Shown here: piece after piece, positions 35,601-44,809 of the stretch
Layout of the letters: every line of letters begins with the position of its first letter
How positions within the stretch are numbered: position 1 is the first letter of the stretch
Notes under the pieces: model-generated
Databases searched by the model: none
What the model was told of the DNA's origin: nothing
What the model saw: the letters and a program-made list of their open reading frames with translations, nothing else
Position numbers and translations under genes: made by a program
Assembly (NCBI GenBank): GCA_029247405.1
Contig: JAQWLH010000043.1
Span: 29,657 to 93,656 of the forward strand
Direction of reading: 5' to 3'
Length of the DNA: 64,000 nucleotides
Origin: Mariniblastus sp.
GTDB lineage: Bacteria; Planctomycetota; Planctomycetia; Pirellulales; Pirellulaceae

Positions 35601-36512
35601 GGGATTCCGTTCGCAGGTGGACTAATACAGTTCGCCCCCCAGATTGACCTCCGCGGTGAGGCACCCGCGATCACGATGGGCCAAACCCGAGTCATCAACA
35701 ACGTGACTCTTCAGCCCAGCACAGCGCGGCAATGGCTGAGATTCGTGGCTCCACTAGCAGCTGATGCGACTAGCGCCCAAGGCAATTTTTCGGTCGATGT
35801 GGGCGGAGCGAATATTCCGCTTTTTGACCCACTGAAGATGGAGGCCCGCGGGGCAATTCGACTATCCAATGTCGTCATTGGTGCCGGACCCACTGCACAA
35901 CAGTTGCTGGCCACTGTCACACAGCTGCGCGCAATTCTTAAACCAGGCTCTTCTGAACAGAATCTAAACACGTGGCTTCAATTGGAAGATCAAACAGTTC
36001 CGGTTTTAGTGCGAGAGGGTCGCATCTTTCACGAAAACCTTCGCTTCCGCCACAAAGACCTGACCATACAAACCCGCGGCAGCGTTGGTTTGGATCAATC
36101 GCTAAATATGGTCGCCCAAATCCCTATCGCCGATGACTGGATTGCTGGCAAAGATTTTCTCTCAAGTCTGCGCGGCAAGTTCATTTCAATTCCAATTGGA
36201 GGTACGGTTTCAAATCCAATTCTCGACAAAAGTGCAATCCAAAATCTCTCACGTGAACTTGTCAGAGACGCAGCTGGCAACGCACTCAACAAGGCCATCG
36301 GTGACCAGTTGACACCGAAAATGAATCAATTTCAGGACCAACTCAACAATAAAATAGGTGATGAGTTGAACAAGCTCCAAGGCAAACTGGGCGATGGTAT
36401 ATTTCCGAATCAGCCAAACGGATCCAACCCCGGAGGCCAACCAACCCAAGACCCGTTGGGGGATAAACTAAAAGAAGAATTCAACAAGGGAATCGGTGGG
36501 TTATTCAAGTAG
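32664..36512 (+). CDS. Large AsmA/TamB-like envelope protein
   Basis: Cytoplasmic basic N-terminus plus one TM (KKWPLVLLMLLTVLVLLPNLIGWLGL), then about 1200 aa of beta-rich AsmA-like sequence. Confidence 0.65.
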   Translation: MSRYESEHPFEDTEASRDRRNRSDPKIYEAVPPRPKRKKWPLVLLMLLTVLVLLPNLIGWLGLQQRAINVALTHFNGRVSVEHVSLGWFQPIKLTNVTAVDSQGAPLFEVATATTSKPLYHFLISNNYGEFNVQSPTAHLQLRPGGSNLEDAIAHYLQPTGPTPVDNNPVATPAQPLPQMTINIVDGTAHVSSTSEARTWQIDQLNLVAETSTESAPLMIDAQCRIATSTTDPEQPPRTETGEIAFVSHIDSGSEILNFNAADLRLEMQDLPMSFAAPLLQRLIGPTVTTGRINGKIQSSYSAESNSVAMQVEQLNLREFAIVAPQLIGQDQFSLQHVTANGVIEASPNLVSAQQFNLQSDVGSLKAEGSLDLNQVTALATRGQLLETPFEMHGEVDLAALIGMLPSTFQLHQDLTINSGTVTFQAASQNNVEGRRLVVNLDTANLNAKRGQQNIVWAKPLRLFGTVKEVEGRLALEEVNCVSDFLNIRGNANLKTASFVAQGDLQKLMEQVSQFVDLQNAKLAGTLDGRFGWQMVDSEPPGSPQAGGTDNLPIQIGGSFVVDNPVIELPGMPRWQQPQMSIKLSGSGQSQSGGKLRLEQGGVQIDIGTEQLLATLAQPVVDAFTNQIWNTNCQMTGSMAGWVGHIQNFVDLGNIRTEGDLNLICSASLNPKNIQFSGIEYAVQQLAFDGYGMKIREAKTQGAGAAVYDLTTGSILFPELTVNSSSITARGQQVQFSFPSNMRADGTVSFRADVNKVADWYELSPTSDHLFWFGSWEGTAQLVSNENGIGARVNSTVSDLVAAMQRQPQMAEGNAQGQFRQASSTQTGWQEILRESKVGISGDFTLGNDFNALGFQNFLLDSSILKANANGSLTDLAGKMVADIKGVWLHDWQKVNLLLASHTGDLIKFAGQRQHQFVIAGPIFETTPTQPGQPEPWISPSLKASATFGWDQGQILNLPVGKSDLAVNLSQSIGFVETKGIPFAGGLIQFAPQIDLRGEAPAITMGQTRVINNVTLQPSTARQWLRFVAPLAADATSAQGNFSVDVGGANIPLFDPLKMEARGAIRLSNVVIGAGPTAQQLLATVTQLRAILKPGSSEQNLNTWLQLEDQTVPVLVREGRIFHENLRFRHKDLTIQTRGSVGLDQSLNMVAQIPIADDWIAGKDFLSSLRGKFISIPIGGTVSNPILDKSAIQNLSRELVRDAAGNALNKAIGDQLTPKMNQFQDQLNNKIGDELNKLQGKLGDGIFPNQPNGSNPGGQPTQDPLGDKLKEEFNKGIGGLFK

Positions 36513-36688
36513 CCGTTTCGAGCTTGGAGATTCCATGGGAGGATCACTTAAGCTGCTGAACTTACATTACCGCCGGAAAACCAAACTGATGCTATATCTC
36601 AATCGAACCTCTCCGCTCAACCCGAGGGTAGATTCCTCCTCGCTGCTGAATAGAATTTGCAAATTGAAACTTTCTCCGAGTATGTGAC

Positions 36689-37444
36689 GTGAAATTTCAT
36701 TTCCTAGGCACAACGGGTTACCACCCCAACAATCGTCGCCAAACCGCCTGCATGATGCTGCCTGAATTAGGCGTGGTATTTGACGCTGGGACCGGCATGT
36801 TTCGCGTCCGCGATTTGATCCAAACCGAAACGCTTGACATCTTTATGTCGCACGTGCATTTGGATCATTCCGTTGGACTGACCTTTCTCTACGATGTGCT
36901 TTACCAAAAAGAAATGTCTCGCGTCACCGTACATGTGGATCAGTCAAAAATTGACGTGATCAAAAATCAGCTGTACAACGAATTACTATTTCCCGTCAAA
37001 CCCAACTTCGAATTACAACCGCTTGCCGAACGCGTCGAATTGATTGACGGTTCAACGGTGGCGTCGATACCCCTTGAGCATCCGGGGGGATCGCATGGAT
37101 TTCGAATTGACTGGAATTCAGGCCAACGCCAGGGAAGAAGCCTCGCCTACATCACAGACACGACCGCACGTGTTGATGCCGACTATGTGCTGTCTCTCAA
37201 TGAAGTCGAGACACTCGTCCACGAATGCAATTTCCCGGATGGCTGGGAAGAACACGCCGAGTTGACGGGCCATAGTTGCCTAACTCCTGTCGCGCAGGTG
37301 GCGGAAAAAGCCAAAGCCAAGCGACTGTACTTGGTTCACGTTAACCCACTCGATGAAACAGAAACGCCCTTGGATCTTGACGTGATCAAGGGCATTTTTT
37401 CCGAAACAACCGTCGCTTACGACCAAATGGTCATCGACGTTTGA
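36689..37444 (+). CDS. MBL-fold metallo-hydrolase (RNase Z-like)
   Basis: FLGTTGYHPNNRRQTACMMLPELGVVFDAGTG; MSHVHLDHSVGL; TDTTA; LVHECNFPDG; GHSCLTPVAQVA; LVHVNP. Confidence 0.88.
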   Translation: MKFHFLGTTGYHPNNRRQTACMMLPELGVVFDAGTGMFRVRDLIQTETLDIFMSHVHLDHSVGLTFLYDVLYQKEMSRVTVHVDQSKIDVIKNQLYNELLFPVKPNFELQPLAERVELIDGSTVASIPLEHPGGSHGFRIDWNSGQRQGRSLAYITDTTARVDADYVLSLNEVETLVHECNFPDGWEEHAELTGHSCLTPVAQVAEKAKAKRLYLVHVNPLDETETPLDLDVIKGIFSETTVAYDQMVIDV

Positions 37445-37544
37445 ATCGAATTTGGATTTGGCTAGTTCAACGCTTACCTTTGTGCGGTGGCCGAGTCTGT
37501 AATTCCCTCGACGCAACTACACCAACGCTCAACTCAGTTTCCGG

Positions 37545-38108
37545 CTACTTAAGTGCCTTCTCGATTGCTGAGACAAACTCCTTGCTACCAGGGTTGACGC
37601 TGGAAGCGAACCTCCCAACCGGATTTCCTTTTCGATCCAGAATGAATTTTTCGAAATTCCATTTGACCGCTCCCTTGCCCTTCGGCTTGATGTCGAGGCC
37701 ATTAAGGTACTTGTAAAGATCGCATTGTTTTTTCCCATTTACATCGACTTTGGACATCATATCGAACTCGACACCGTATTTATCTTTGCAAAACGCAAGG
37801 ATCTCGGCATCAGTGCCTGGCTCTTGCCGTAAAAATTGATTGCACGGCACGCCAACGATTGCGACGCCCTTATCAGCATAGGTCTCATGAAGTTTTTGGA
37901 GTTGTTCGTATTGCGAGGTGTAGCCACACCGACTGGCAACATTGACGAACACAACTACCTTGCCAGCATATTTTGAAAGCGGAACTTCCTTGCCTTCAAT
38001 CGACTTCATAGTGAAGTTAAGTGCTGCGGGAGTTTCCTGCGCGGAAACATTGGTTGAGAAGCAACAAGGGGCCATCAAGGCAAGCAGGATCGCTAATTTT
38101 ATCTTCAT
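37545..38108 (-). CDS. Exported glutathione peroxidase-family protein
   Basis: Start MKIKLAILLALMAPCCFSTNVSAQ at 38108; VVFVNVASRCGYTSQYEQLQKLHE; GVPCNQFLRQEPGTDAEI; VKWNFEKFILDRKGNPVGRF. Confidence 0.93.
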   Translation of the reverse strand: MKIKLAILLALMAPCCFSTNVSAQETPAALNFTMKSIEGKEVPLSKYAGKVVVFVNVASRCGYTSQYEQLQKLHETYADKGVAIVGVPCNQFLRQEPGTDAEILAFCKDKYGVEFDMMSKVDVNGKKQCDLYKYLNGLDIKPKGKGAVKWNFEKFILDRKGNPVGRFASSVNPGSKEFVSAIEKALK

Positions 38109-38259
38109 AGTTTTATGCTCATGGTTATTGAACGGAGAAAGCAAGCAGGAGGCAATTCGGGCACTCGCTGGTCCACTCTTACAAAAAGACCTGCAAAAAC
38201 TGCAGTGGTGACAACGAACAACCTGCACAGGAAAGTCATGACACCTACCTGATTGGGCG

Positions 38260-39726
38260 TTAACCGTGATTAAGTGCTTTAACTAACCGTCCGATTGCCT
38301 CAAAACCACTTTCGATACATGCGGGGATGCCGACGCCGTGATAGCTGTTGCCAGCCAACTCCAAGCCAGCATAACTGGAAACGAGGGCTTCTATTTTCGA
38401 AACTCGTTGCAAATGTCCGAGGTGATACTGAGGCATACAGTTTCGCCAGCGATAAACACGGGACAATTCAGGCTCGCCCGAGAATCCCACTGTTCTCTCC
38501 AATTCCTCGGTCGCAAGTTTGATCAACTCACAATCATCCAACTCGACTAGTTCTGGCTGAAGTGCGCCCCCAATGAATGAGCGAATCAAGACTTTGCCCT
38601 CACCCGTGCGACCCTCAAATTTATTACTCGCAAAACTGGTCGCGATCACATTTCGGTTGAGCACTGACGGCACGATGATTCCATATCCATCAAATTGCCT
38701 GGAAAATTGACGTTGGTCCAACCCCAAAACGACGATCGCGGAGCTTGCAGCTTTTATGGTTGATAACAATCCCGAAAGTTCACCATCCAATTCACTCAGA
38801 ACTTTTGCAGAAACGCGAGCGGGGGTGGCCAGCACCAACCCGTCCGCTTGAATAGTTTCCGGGTCGTTCGCATGCCCTGTTCGAAATTGAATCGACCATT
38901 TGGAATCTTTTTTGACAACCGCTTCAACTTTGCAGGATGTCCTCAATGTCGTTCGCTTTAATGCATCGACAATCCAACCGACCAATTGGCTCATCCCTTT
39001 TTCTGGGGCTCGAAACAGCCCATACCGAGCACCACTGGTTTCGTTATCCGCATTTTCGGAAGCGACAACGAGGGGCTTTTTATTTTTGGCGTTCGCAAAT
39101 TCAGCCGCCCGGATCAAGCTTCCATGTTCACGTTCCATTTCAACAAACCGCGCCATCGTCGCATGCATACTTAACTTTTTTGGATCGGCGGTATAAATCC
39201 CGCTCACCAAAGGCTGGATCAACTGCTCAAACACCGATTGGCCAAATCGACGAACGGCAAACGACTCCAAGGATTCGTCTTCGTCTGAAGAACGAGCCAC
39301 GACGTCGCGCTCTTGGGCGAACCGTCGTTTGGCCGCTTCATCAAGTAATGGCGATTTCAAGACGGCTTCCAGTTTGTTGGGAAGCATCAAAGAAAGCCCG
39401 CGGGGCACCGGATGAATCAAATCCTTCGTTGCGACGTAGGCACGATCAATCGTCGGTTTGGTTCTAAGCAGTTGGTCAGTTTTGCCGAGTTGCTCAATGA
39501 GTTGCATCGCCGAGGGCGGATCACTCACGAACATGTCAGCACTTTGCTCTATCAAATACTCTCCGCCATTGCATTGAATCTTTTCGGTTTGCAACACACC
39601 GCCGACTCGATCATTGGCTTCAAGCAAAATGACCGAAGCATCCGGCAGCGACGATTGAGCTTGAAAAGCAGCAGCCAAGCCACTGACACCGCCTCCAATA
39701 ATTACAATGGTTTTTGAGTGACTCAT
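38260..39726 (-). CDS. hemY: Protoporphyrinogen/coproporphyrinogen oxidase (HemY type)
   Basis: IGGGVSGLAAAFQAQ; LLEANDRVGGVLQTE; FVSDPPSAMQLI; QLIQPLVSGIYTADPKKLSMHATMARF; GNSYHGVGIPACIESG. Confidence 0.9.
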   Translation of the reverse strand: MSHSKTIVIIGGGVSGLAAAFQAQSSLPDASVILLEANDRVGGVLQTEKIQCNGGEYLIEQSADMFVSDPPSAMQLIEQLGKTDQLLRTKPTIDRAYVATKDLIHPVPRGLSLMLPNKLEAVLKSPLLDEAAKRRFAQERDVVARSSDEDESLESFAVRRFGQSVFEQLIQPLVSGIYTADPKKLSMHATMARFVEMEREHGSLIRAAEFANAKNKKPLVVASENADNETSGARYGLFRAPEKGMSQLVGWIVDALKRTTLRTSCKVEAVVKKDSKWSIQFRTGHANDPETIQADGLVLATPARVSAKVLSELDGELSGLLSTIKAASSAIVVLGLDQRQFSRQFDGYGIIVPSVLNRNVIATSFASNKFEGRTGEGKVLIRSFIGGALQPELVELDDCELIKLATEELERTVGFSGEPELSRVYRWRNCMPQYHLGHLQRVSKIEALVSSYAGLELAGNSYHGVGIPACIESGFEAIGRLVKALNHG

Positions 39727-39762
39727 TGGTTCCTATTCGACCAATCGTTTGGATTCTAGACT

Positions 39763-41028
39763 TTAAACAAATCGCGACGCTGAAAAATGCGAAGGGTCGA
39801 TGTGTGGTTCTTCGCCAAGCATCAGTTCTTTGATGAGTCGACCGGTCCCCGTCGCCATACTTAACCCAAGCATGTTATGCCCGGCAGCAATCCATGTATT
39901 CTTCATGGCAGGACTTTGGTCAATGATGGGTTTCCCGTCCCAAGTCATCGGCCGCCAACCATACCACTCTTCTTCGACTGGATCGCAGTGCGGCTCGTAA
40001 AGGTACTTTTCCGCAGCCGACTTCAGGATAGATAATCTGCGAGGATGAATTGATTTGTCGTAGCCCACGAATTCCATCGTCGAGCCAATTCTGTATTTTG
40101 ATTTCATCGGTGTAATTGCAACATGACTATCCTCAAAAATAATCGGTATCTTAGGCATGCGGGCTGGTGTGGGCATCGTGATTGAGTAGCCCTTGCCCGG
40201 CTCAATCGGGACATTCACACCAAGGTGCTGATTCAAGAAGGGCGTCATTGCACCGGTCGCCACGACAAAATGATCGGCCTCAATTGACTGGCCATTTCCG
40301 AGCACGGATTTTGCCATTCCTTTCTCACGAACAAACTGGAGGACAGGAAAATCCTCGACGATGCTGACACCCCGTTCTTCCAGTTTATTCCGCATTTGAG
40401 ACATCAACTTGTCTGGACGCATATGGCAGTCGCCCTCGTAATGCCAAGCTCCACCAAAACCGGGTTTGATTGCAGGCTCCAGCTCAATGAGTTGCTTTCC
40501 ATCATAAGGCGTCGCGGAAACACCAAAGTTTTCTCGGATGATTGATTCGGTTTTACCAAATAAAGAAAATGATTTCTCATCGTCATAAACAAAAAGCAGT
40601 CCAACTTCTTGCCATTCACACTCGATATTTTCTGACGCAATCAGTTCCTGATAAAGCTGTTTTGAAGATTGCAAGATCGCATGTCGACCATGCCCAGCGG
40701 CCATCATGTCGTGATGGTTACACTTGCGAGAAAAATTCCAAAACCAACTAAAAAAGCTCGACTCCATTCTCAACCGAACCGCGAAAGGAGAATTCGGTTT
40801 CATCATCGCCTTGAGTGTTTTAGAAATGGCTCCAGGCTGGCACAAAGGAAAAACATGACTCGGAGAAATGTAGCCGCAATTGCCATGCGAACAAGCTGCA
40901 CCAAACTTTTCGCGATCGACGATGGTTACTGAAAATCCAGCATTGACCAGGTTCCAGGCGCACATGGTGCCGATCACACCACCACCAATCACAACGACCC
41001 GATCCCCCGACTTCACTGATGAACTCAT
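39763..41028 (-). CDS. FAD-dependent D-amino-acid dehydrogenase-like oxidase (predicted D-hydroxyproline dehydrogenase)
   Basis: VVVIGGGVIGTMCAWNLVNAGFSVTIVDRE; ACSHGNCGYISPSHVFPLCQPG; GWRPMTWDGKPIIDQSP. Start ATG at 41028 overlaps the upstream epimerase stop (ATGA). Confidence 0.85.
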   Translation of the reverse strand: MSSSVKSGDRVVVIGGGVIGTMCAWNLVNAGFSVTIVDREKFGAACSHGNCGYISPSHVFPLCQPGAISKTLKAMMKPNSPFAVRLRMESSFFSWFWNFSRKCNHHDMMAAGHGRHAILQSSKQLYQELIASENIECEWQEVGLLFVYDDEKSFSLFGKTESIIRENFGVSATPYDGKQLIELEPAIKPGFGGAWHYEGDCHMRPDKLMSQMRNKLEERGVSIVEDFPVLQFVREKGMAKSVLGNGQSIEADHFVVATGAMTPFLNQHLGVNVPIEPGKGYSITMPTPARMPKIPIIFEDSHVAITPMKSKYRIGSTMEFVGYDKSIHPRRLSILKSAAEKYLYEPHCDPVEEEWYGWRPMTWDGKPIIDQSPAMKNTWIAAGHNMLGLSMATGTGRLIKELMLGEEPHIDPSHFSASRFV

Positions 41029-41975
41029 TTCCTTATCCCCATGCAAAACTGATCGGCCGGGTCCATCATCAGTTTCGACTCCCCACATATGAAAGCTTCG
41101 CCAATAATCGTCGGGCAAATTTGCGGAATTCCATCGGTAGTTTTTCCCATGGGCTGGTAAGAGCATTCAAATACGCTTCCCACTATGCTCTCCTGCCGCC
41201 AAATTTCCCCCGGGTCAAGTTTGCCATCAGCGGCCAAACAAGCCAACTTCGCACTAGTTCCAGTTCCGCAAGGCGATCGGTCGTAAGCCCCGCCGGGACA
41301 CAACACAAAATTGCGGCTTTGGTTGTTCGGATCTACGGGCGAATCAAAAAGTTCAATATGATCGATCACAGCCCCTTGTCCTGTAATGTTTTGGTCTTCA
41401 AGCGCACATCGAATTTGCTTGGTGAAATGTGTTAGTTGCTCAACACGTGATACCCTTAATTGCTCGGAGGAATTTTTGACCAGAAAAAACCAGTTCCCCC
41501 CCCAAGCCACATCGCCGATCACCGCACCGTAACCCGGCACATCAACCTCGACGTTAGCGTGCAAACAAAAACTGGCAACATTTTGGACAACAACTCGGCT
41601 GCCCAAAAGTTCAGCACCAACTACCCCAACAGGGGTCTCGATCACGTGAGGCCCGTCTTTGATTCGGCCAAGATGCTTGAGTGTTACCATCAATCCGATG
41701 GTCCCGTGACCGCACATCCCGAGATAACCGGTATTGTTAAAAAAAATAATTCCAGTTGTATACTCAGGTTTTGTCGGCTCCACAAGCAAGCCCCCCACGA
41801 CGACTTCGGATCCGCGTGGCTCGTTGACGACGGCACTTCGGATTTCGTCAAATCCCGCTCGAAAACGTTCAACTCGGTCTGATAACGAACCCAGCCCTAA
41901 ATCGGGGCCACCCTCAACGATGATCCGCGTTGGTTCACCGCCCGTATGAGAGTCAATAACGTCAATGGTTTTCAT
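41025..41975 (-). CDS. 4-hydroxyproline 2-epimerase / proline racemase family
   Basis: MKTIDVIDSHTGGEPTRII; Cys acid/base motifs MCGHGTIG and DRSPCGTGTSAK. Confidence 0.92.
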   Translation of the reverse strand: MKTIDVIDSHTGGEPTRIIVEGGPDLGLGSLSDRVERFRAGFDEIRSAVVNEPRGSEVVVGGLLVEPTKPEYTTGIIFFNNTGYLGMCGHGTIGLMVTLKHLGRIKDGPHVIETPVGVVGAELLGSRVVVQNVASFCLHANVEVDVPGYGAVIGDVAWGGNWFFLVKNSSEQLRVSRVEQLTHFTKQIRCALEDQNITGQGAVIDHIELFDSPVDPNNQSRNFVLCPGGAYDRSPCGTGTSAKLACLAADGKLDPGEIWRQESIVGSVFECSYQPMGKTTDGIPQICPTIIGEAFICGESKLMMDPADQFCMGIRK

Positions 41976-42128
41976 ATATGGATGACTTGAAAACGGTAAA
42001 TGGTTACGTTGGCTGCGATAGGATGATAGACAATTTAAGATGAACTGCGTACATTTGGAACGAATTCAGCAATGAATTACGCCCTCCATTTATACCAAAC
42101 AAATACATCGTTAAGAGAATAACCCAAG

Positions 42129-43718
42129 ATGGCAACTCACCAAGTCCTAATTAATGGTCAATGGCGCGATTCTGATTCAACGGGCACTTTCCAGGCAAAT
42201 GACCCGCGCGCAGCGACTGCAATCCCTGAGGATTATCCAATCAGCAGCTGGGCTGAATGCGAAGCAGCCTTGGACTCGGCAGTGGTTGCTTTTGAAAAGC
42301 TACGGCAGATGCCACGGGAGAACATCGCTGATTTCCTCGAGAAATATGCCGACCGAATTGACGCTCGTTCAGAAGAAATAAGAACGCTGGCTCACCAAGA
42401 GACCGCGCTTCCACTTGACACTCGACTTGTCGGTGAACTCGGTCGCACCAGCGGTCAGCTTCGACAAGCGGCGGCCGCCACCCGCTCAGCAAGCTGGTGT
42501 ATGCCGGTCATTGACTCTGCAACTAACATTCGCTCTTGCTACGCAGCTATCGGCCCGGTCGCTGTGTTCGGCCCCAATAATTTCCCTTTGGCATTTGGCA
42601 GTATTTCAGGTGGTGATTTTGCTGCAGCTATTGCCGCTGGAAACCCCGTAATTGGAAAAGCCAACTCGATGCATCCAGGGACAACCCGTCTGCTGGCCGA
42701 AGAAGCTCAAATCGCAGCGGACGAAACAAAAATGCCAGCCGGCACCGTCCAGATGATCTATCGCATTGCCCACGCCGATGGTGAAAAACTGGCGCGAGAC
42801 CCAAGGCTCGCTGCAATCGGATACACCGGAAGCCGACATGCAGGCTTGGTTTTGAAACAGGCGGCTGACTCAGTTGGAAAACCAATTTATTTGGAGCTTT
42901 CTTCGGTGAATCCAATTGTCGTTCTACCCGGTGCGCTGGATGAACGTTGCGAAGAAATTGCTGATGAGTTGACCGGGAGCTGCTTGATGGGGTCGGGACA
43001 ATTCTGCACCAACCCAGGCATGATCGTTGTTCAAGCCGGTGAAAAGGCTGACCAATTCATTGCCTCGATTGCTTCCCGATTCAGCGGAGCCCCTGTTGGC
43101 ACATTGTTTTCCCAATCCGGGCAAACAGGTTTAGAAAATGCAGTCGACCAACTCAAATCAGCAGGCGCTGAACAAGTCTGCGGTGGAACACCGGGTGGTG
43201 GTGAGGGCTACAGTTATGCCAATACGGTTTTAAAAGTCAGCGGCGACGCTTTCGTTACCAACCCGGAGCAACTTCAAACTGAGGCTTTCGGAGCATCAAC
43301 CCTTGTCGTTGTTGCCGATTCAATTGGACAAATCAACGAGGTCTTGGGCCAACTTGAGGGCAATCTGACCGGCTGCATCTATTCTGCTCAAGACGGCAGT
43401 GACGACCCCCATTACGACGAGATTGTTCCAAATCTGCGTCAACGAGTGGGAAGACTGCTGAACGATAAAATGCCAACGGGTGTCGCTGTATCGCCAGCCA
43501 TGAATCATGGTGGGCCGTTCCCGGCCACGGGACATCCCGGCTTTACTGCCGTTGGCGCCCCTGGTTCTTTGCTGCGGTTTTCAATGCTTCAGTGCTTTGA
43601 TGATATTCGCCCACACCGCCTTCCAGATTTGCTTAAAAACAAAAACCCCGGTAACGTCTGGCGAAATATCGACGGCCAGTGGACTCAGGCAGATGTCGAG
43701 GCCCCTGTTAAGGACTAA
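42129..43718 (+). CDS. Aldehyde dehydrogenase, alpha-ketoglutaric semialdehyde dehydrogenase type
   Basis: FGPNNFPLAFGSISGGDFAAAIAAGNPVIGKANSMHPGT; ELSSVNPIVVLPGAL; GQFCTNPGMIVV (catalytic Cys); VSPAMNHGGPFPATGHPGFTAVG. Confidence 0.92.
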   Translation: MATHQVLINGQWRDSDSTGTFQANDPRAATAIPEDYPISSWAECEAALDSAVVAFEKLRQMPRENIADFLEKYADRIDARSEEIRTLAHQETALPLDTRLVGELGRTSGQLRQAAAATRSASWCMPVIDSATNIRSCYAAIGPVAVFGPNNFPLAFGSISGGDFAAAIAAGNPVIGKANSMHPGTTRLLAEEAQIAADETKMPAGTVQMIYRIAHADGEKLARDPRLAAIGYTGSRHAGLVLKQAADSVGKPIYLELSSVNPIVVLPGALDERCEEIADELTGSCLMGSGQFCTNPGMIVVQAGEKADQFIASIASRFSGAPVGTLFSQSGQTGLENAVDQLKSAGAEQVCGGTPGGGEGYSYANTVLKVSGDAFVTNPEQLQTEAFGASTLVVVADSIGQINEVLGQLEGNLTGCIYSAQDGSDDPHYDEIVPNLRQRVGRLLNDKMPTGVAVSPAMNHGGPFPATGHPGFTAVGAPGSLLRFSMLQCFDDIRPHRLPDLLKNKNPGNVWRNIDGQWTQADVEAPVKD

Positions 43719-44042
43719 CGCATCGTCCAATGAAATAGCAGGAGTTTGCGGTTCCCTCATGGCCCACCCGTTACTCCTGCTGCGTTGATAATCGGACAGG
43801 TTGTTGTATTTCCACGAGTGTCACTTCGCGAGGAGAGTTCCGGTTTCGATTCCGGCCTACATTAACCATGCTAGATATGGCTTCTCGGCGTGATTCAAGA
43901 CAATCTCAGATTGGAGAGGTCCGTTGCGTCATGCGCTGCAAGTCTCTTTGGGCGATCAAAGGATGGCATTTTATCTCGACTGCCGGCCGAACAAATCAGG
44001 TAGACTGACGTGTCAACACATGCCTCTTGCAGGAACTCAAAC

Positions 44043-44690
44043 ATGCCGATCCAAGCAGCCGCCTATCGATTCTTTGTTGCAAGCACCTTAACGCTTTCAA
44101 TTTTTTCGACACCTGCCATTTCTCAGGAGAGTCAGGCAAAACCTTTCGCCAACATGTCTCTTCCCGCTTTATTCAACAAGAAGATCCAAGCCGAATTGGA
44201 GCTTGCTGAAAACCAAAAAGGCCAATTAGAAGGATTATTGGAGGGGCTTCAAAAACAAAGAAATCAATTAGCAAACGAGCTTAAAGCATTCCAGCAATCA
44301 GGCGTTGATCAAGCCAAAATTGAGGCTAGACGAATCGAGTGGGTCAATGAGCTTGAAACTGAAAAACAAATTGTGTTGATGAAAGCCATGGACGTCTTGC
44401 TTCCGCATCAGAATAAACGTTTGGAGCAGGCGACGGTTCAATACATGATGCGGGAAACCGCCAAAAAGAAAAACTTGCCCACCGGCATCCTTGCCCCCGA
44501 AATTCGCAAATATCTGGATATCGACGATTCGCAAGCCGCCAAGATCAAAGAACGAAGTTTTCAAATCAAAGCGGAGCTAATGAAAAAAATCAAAAAACTG
44601 AGCGAGCAAGCACAGGCCCAGTTATTAAATGAACTTTCGAAAGACCAAAAATCAAAACTTGATGAATTGATCGGCGAACGAATCGACTAG
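44043..44690 (+). CDS. Exported Lys/Glu/Gln-rich coiled-coil hypothetical protein
   Basis: Signal-like MPIQAAAYRFFVASTLTLSIFSTPAISQES followed by charged helical repeats. Confidence 0.6.
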   Translation: MPIQAAAYRFFVASTLTLSIFSTPAISQESQAKPFANMSLPALFNKKIQAELELAENQKGQLEGLLEGLQKQRNQLANELKAFQQSGVDQAKIEARRIEWVNELETEKQIVLMKAMDVLLPHQNKRLEQATVQYMMRETAKKKNLPTGILAPEIRKYLDIDDSQAAKIKERSFQIKAELMKKIKKLSEQAQAQLLNELSKDQKSKLDELIGERID

Positions 44691-44809
44691 CACTCAGCGG
44701 TCCGCGCAAAATACACGCCTCTTGAAACCAGCTCTCAAGTACTCTTGGTCAATTGAGAGAGAAATCGTCATCCGCCCCGTTGAGGGCCAATGTGCCAAGG
44801 CAATTCACA

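Noticed and set aside
37480-37530. tRNA-Ser/Leu-like string GGTGGCCGAGTCTG
   Set aside because: No matching acceptor, anticodon or T arm could be assembled around it.
38937-39467. 176-aa plus-strand ORF
   Set aside because: Antisense to the well-supported hemY-like gene.
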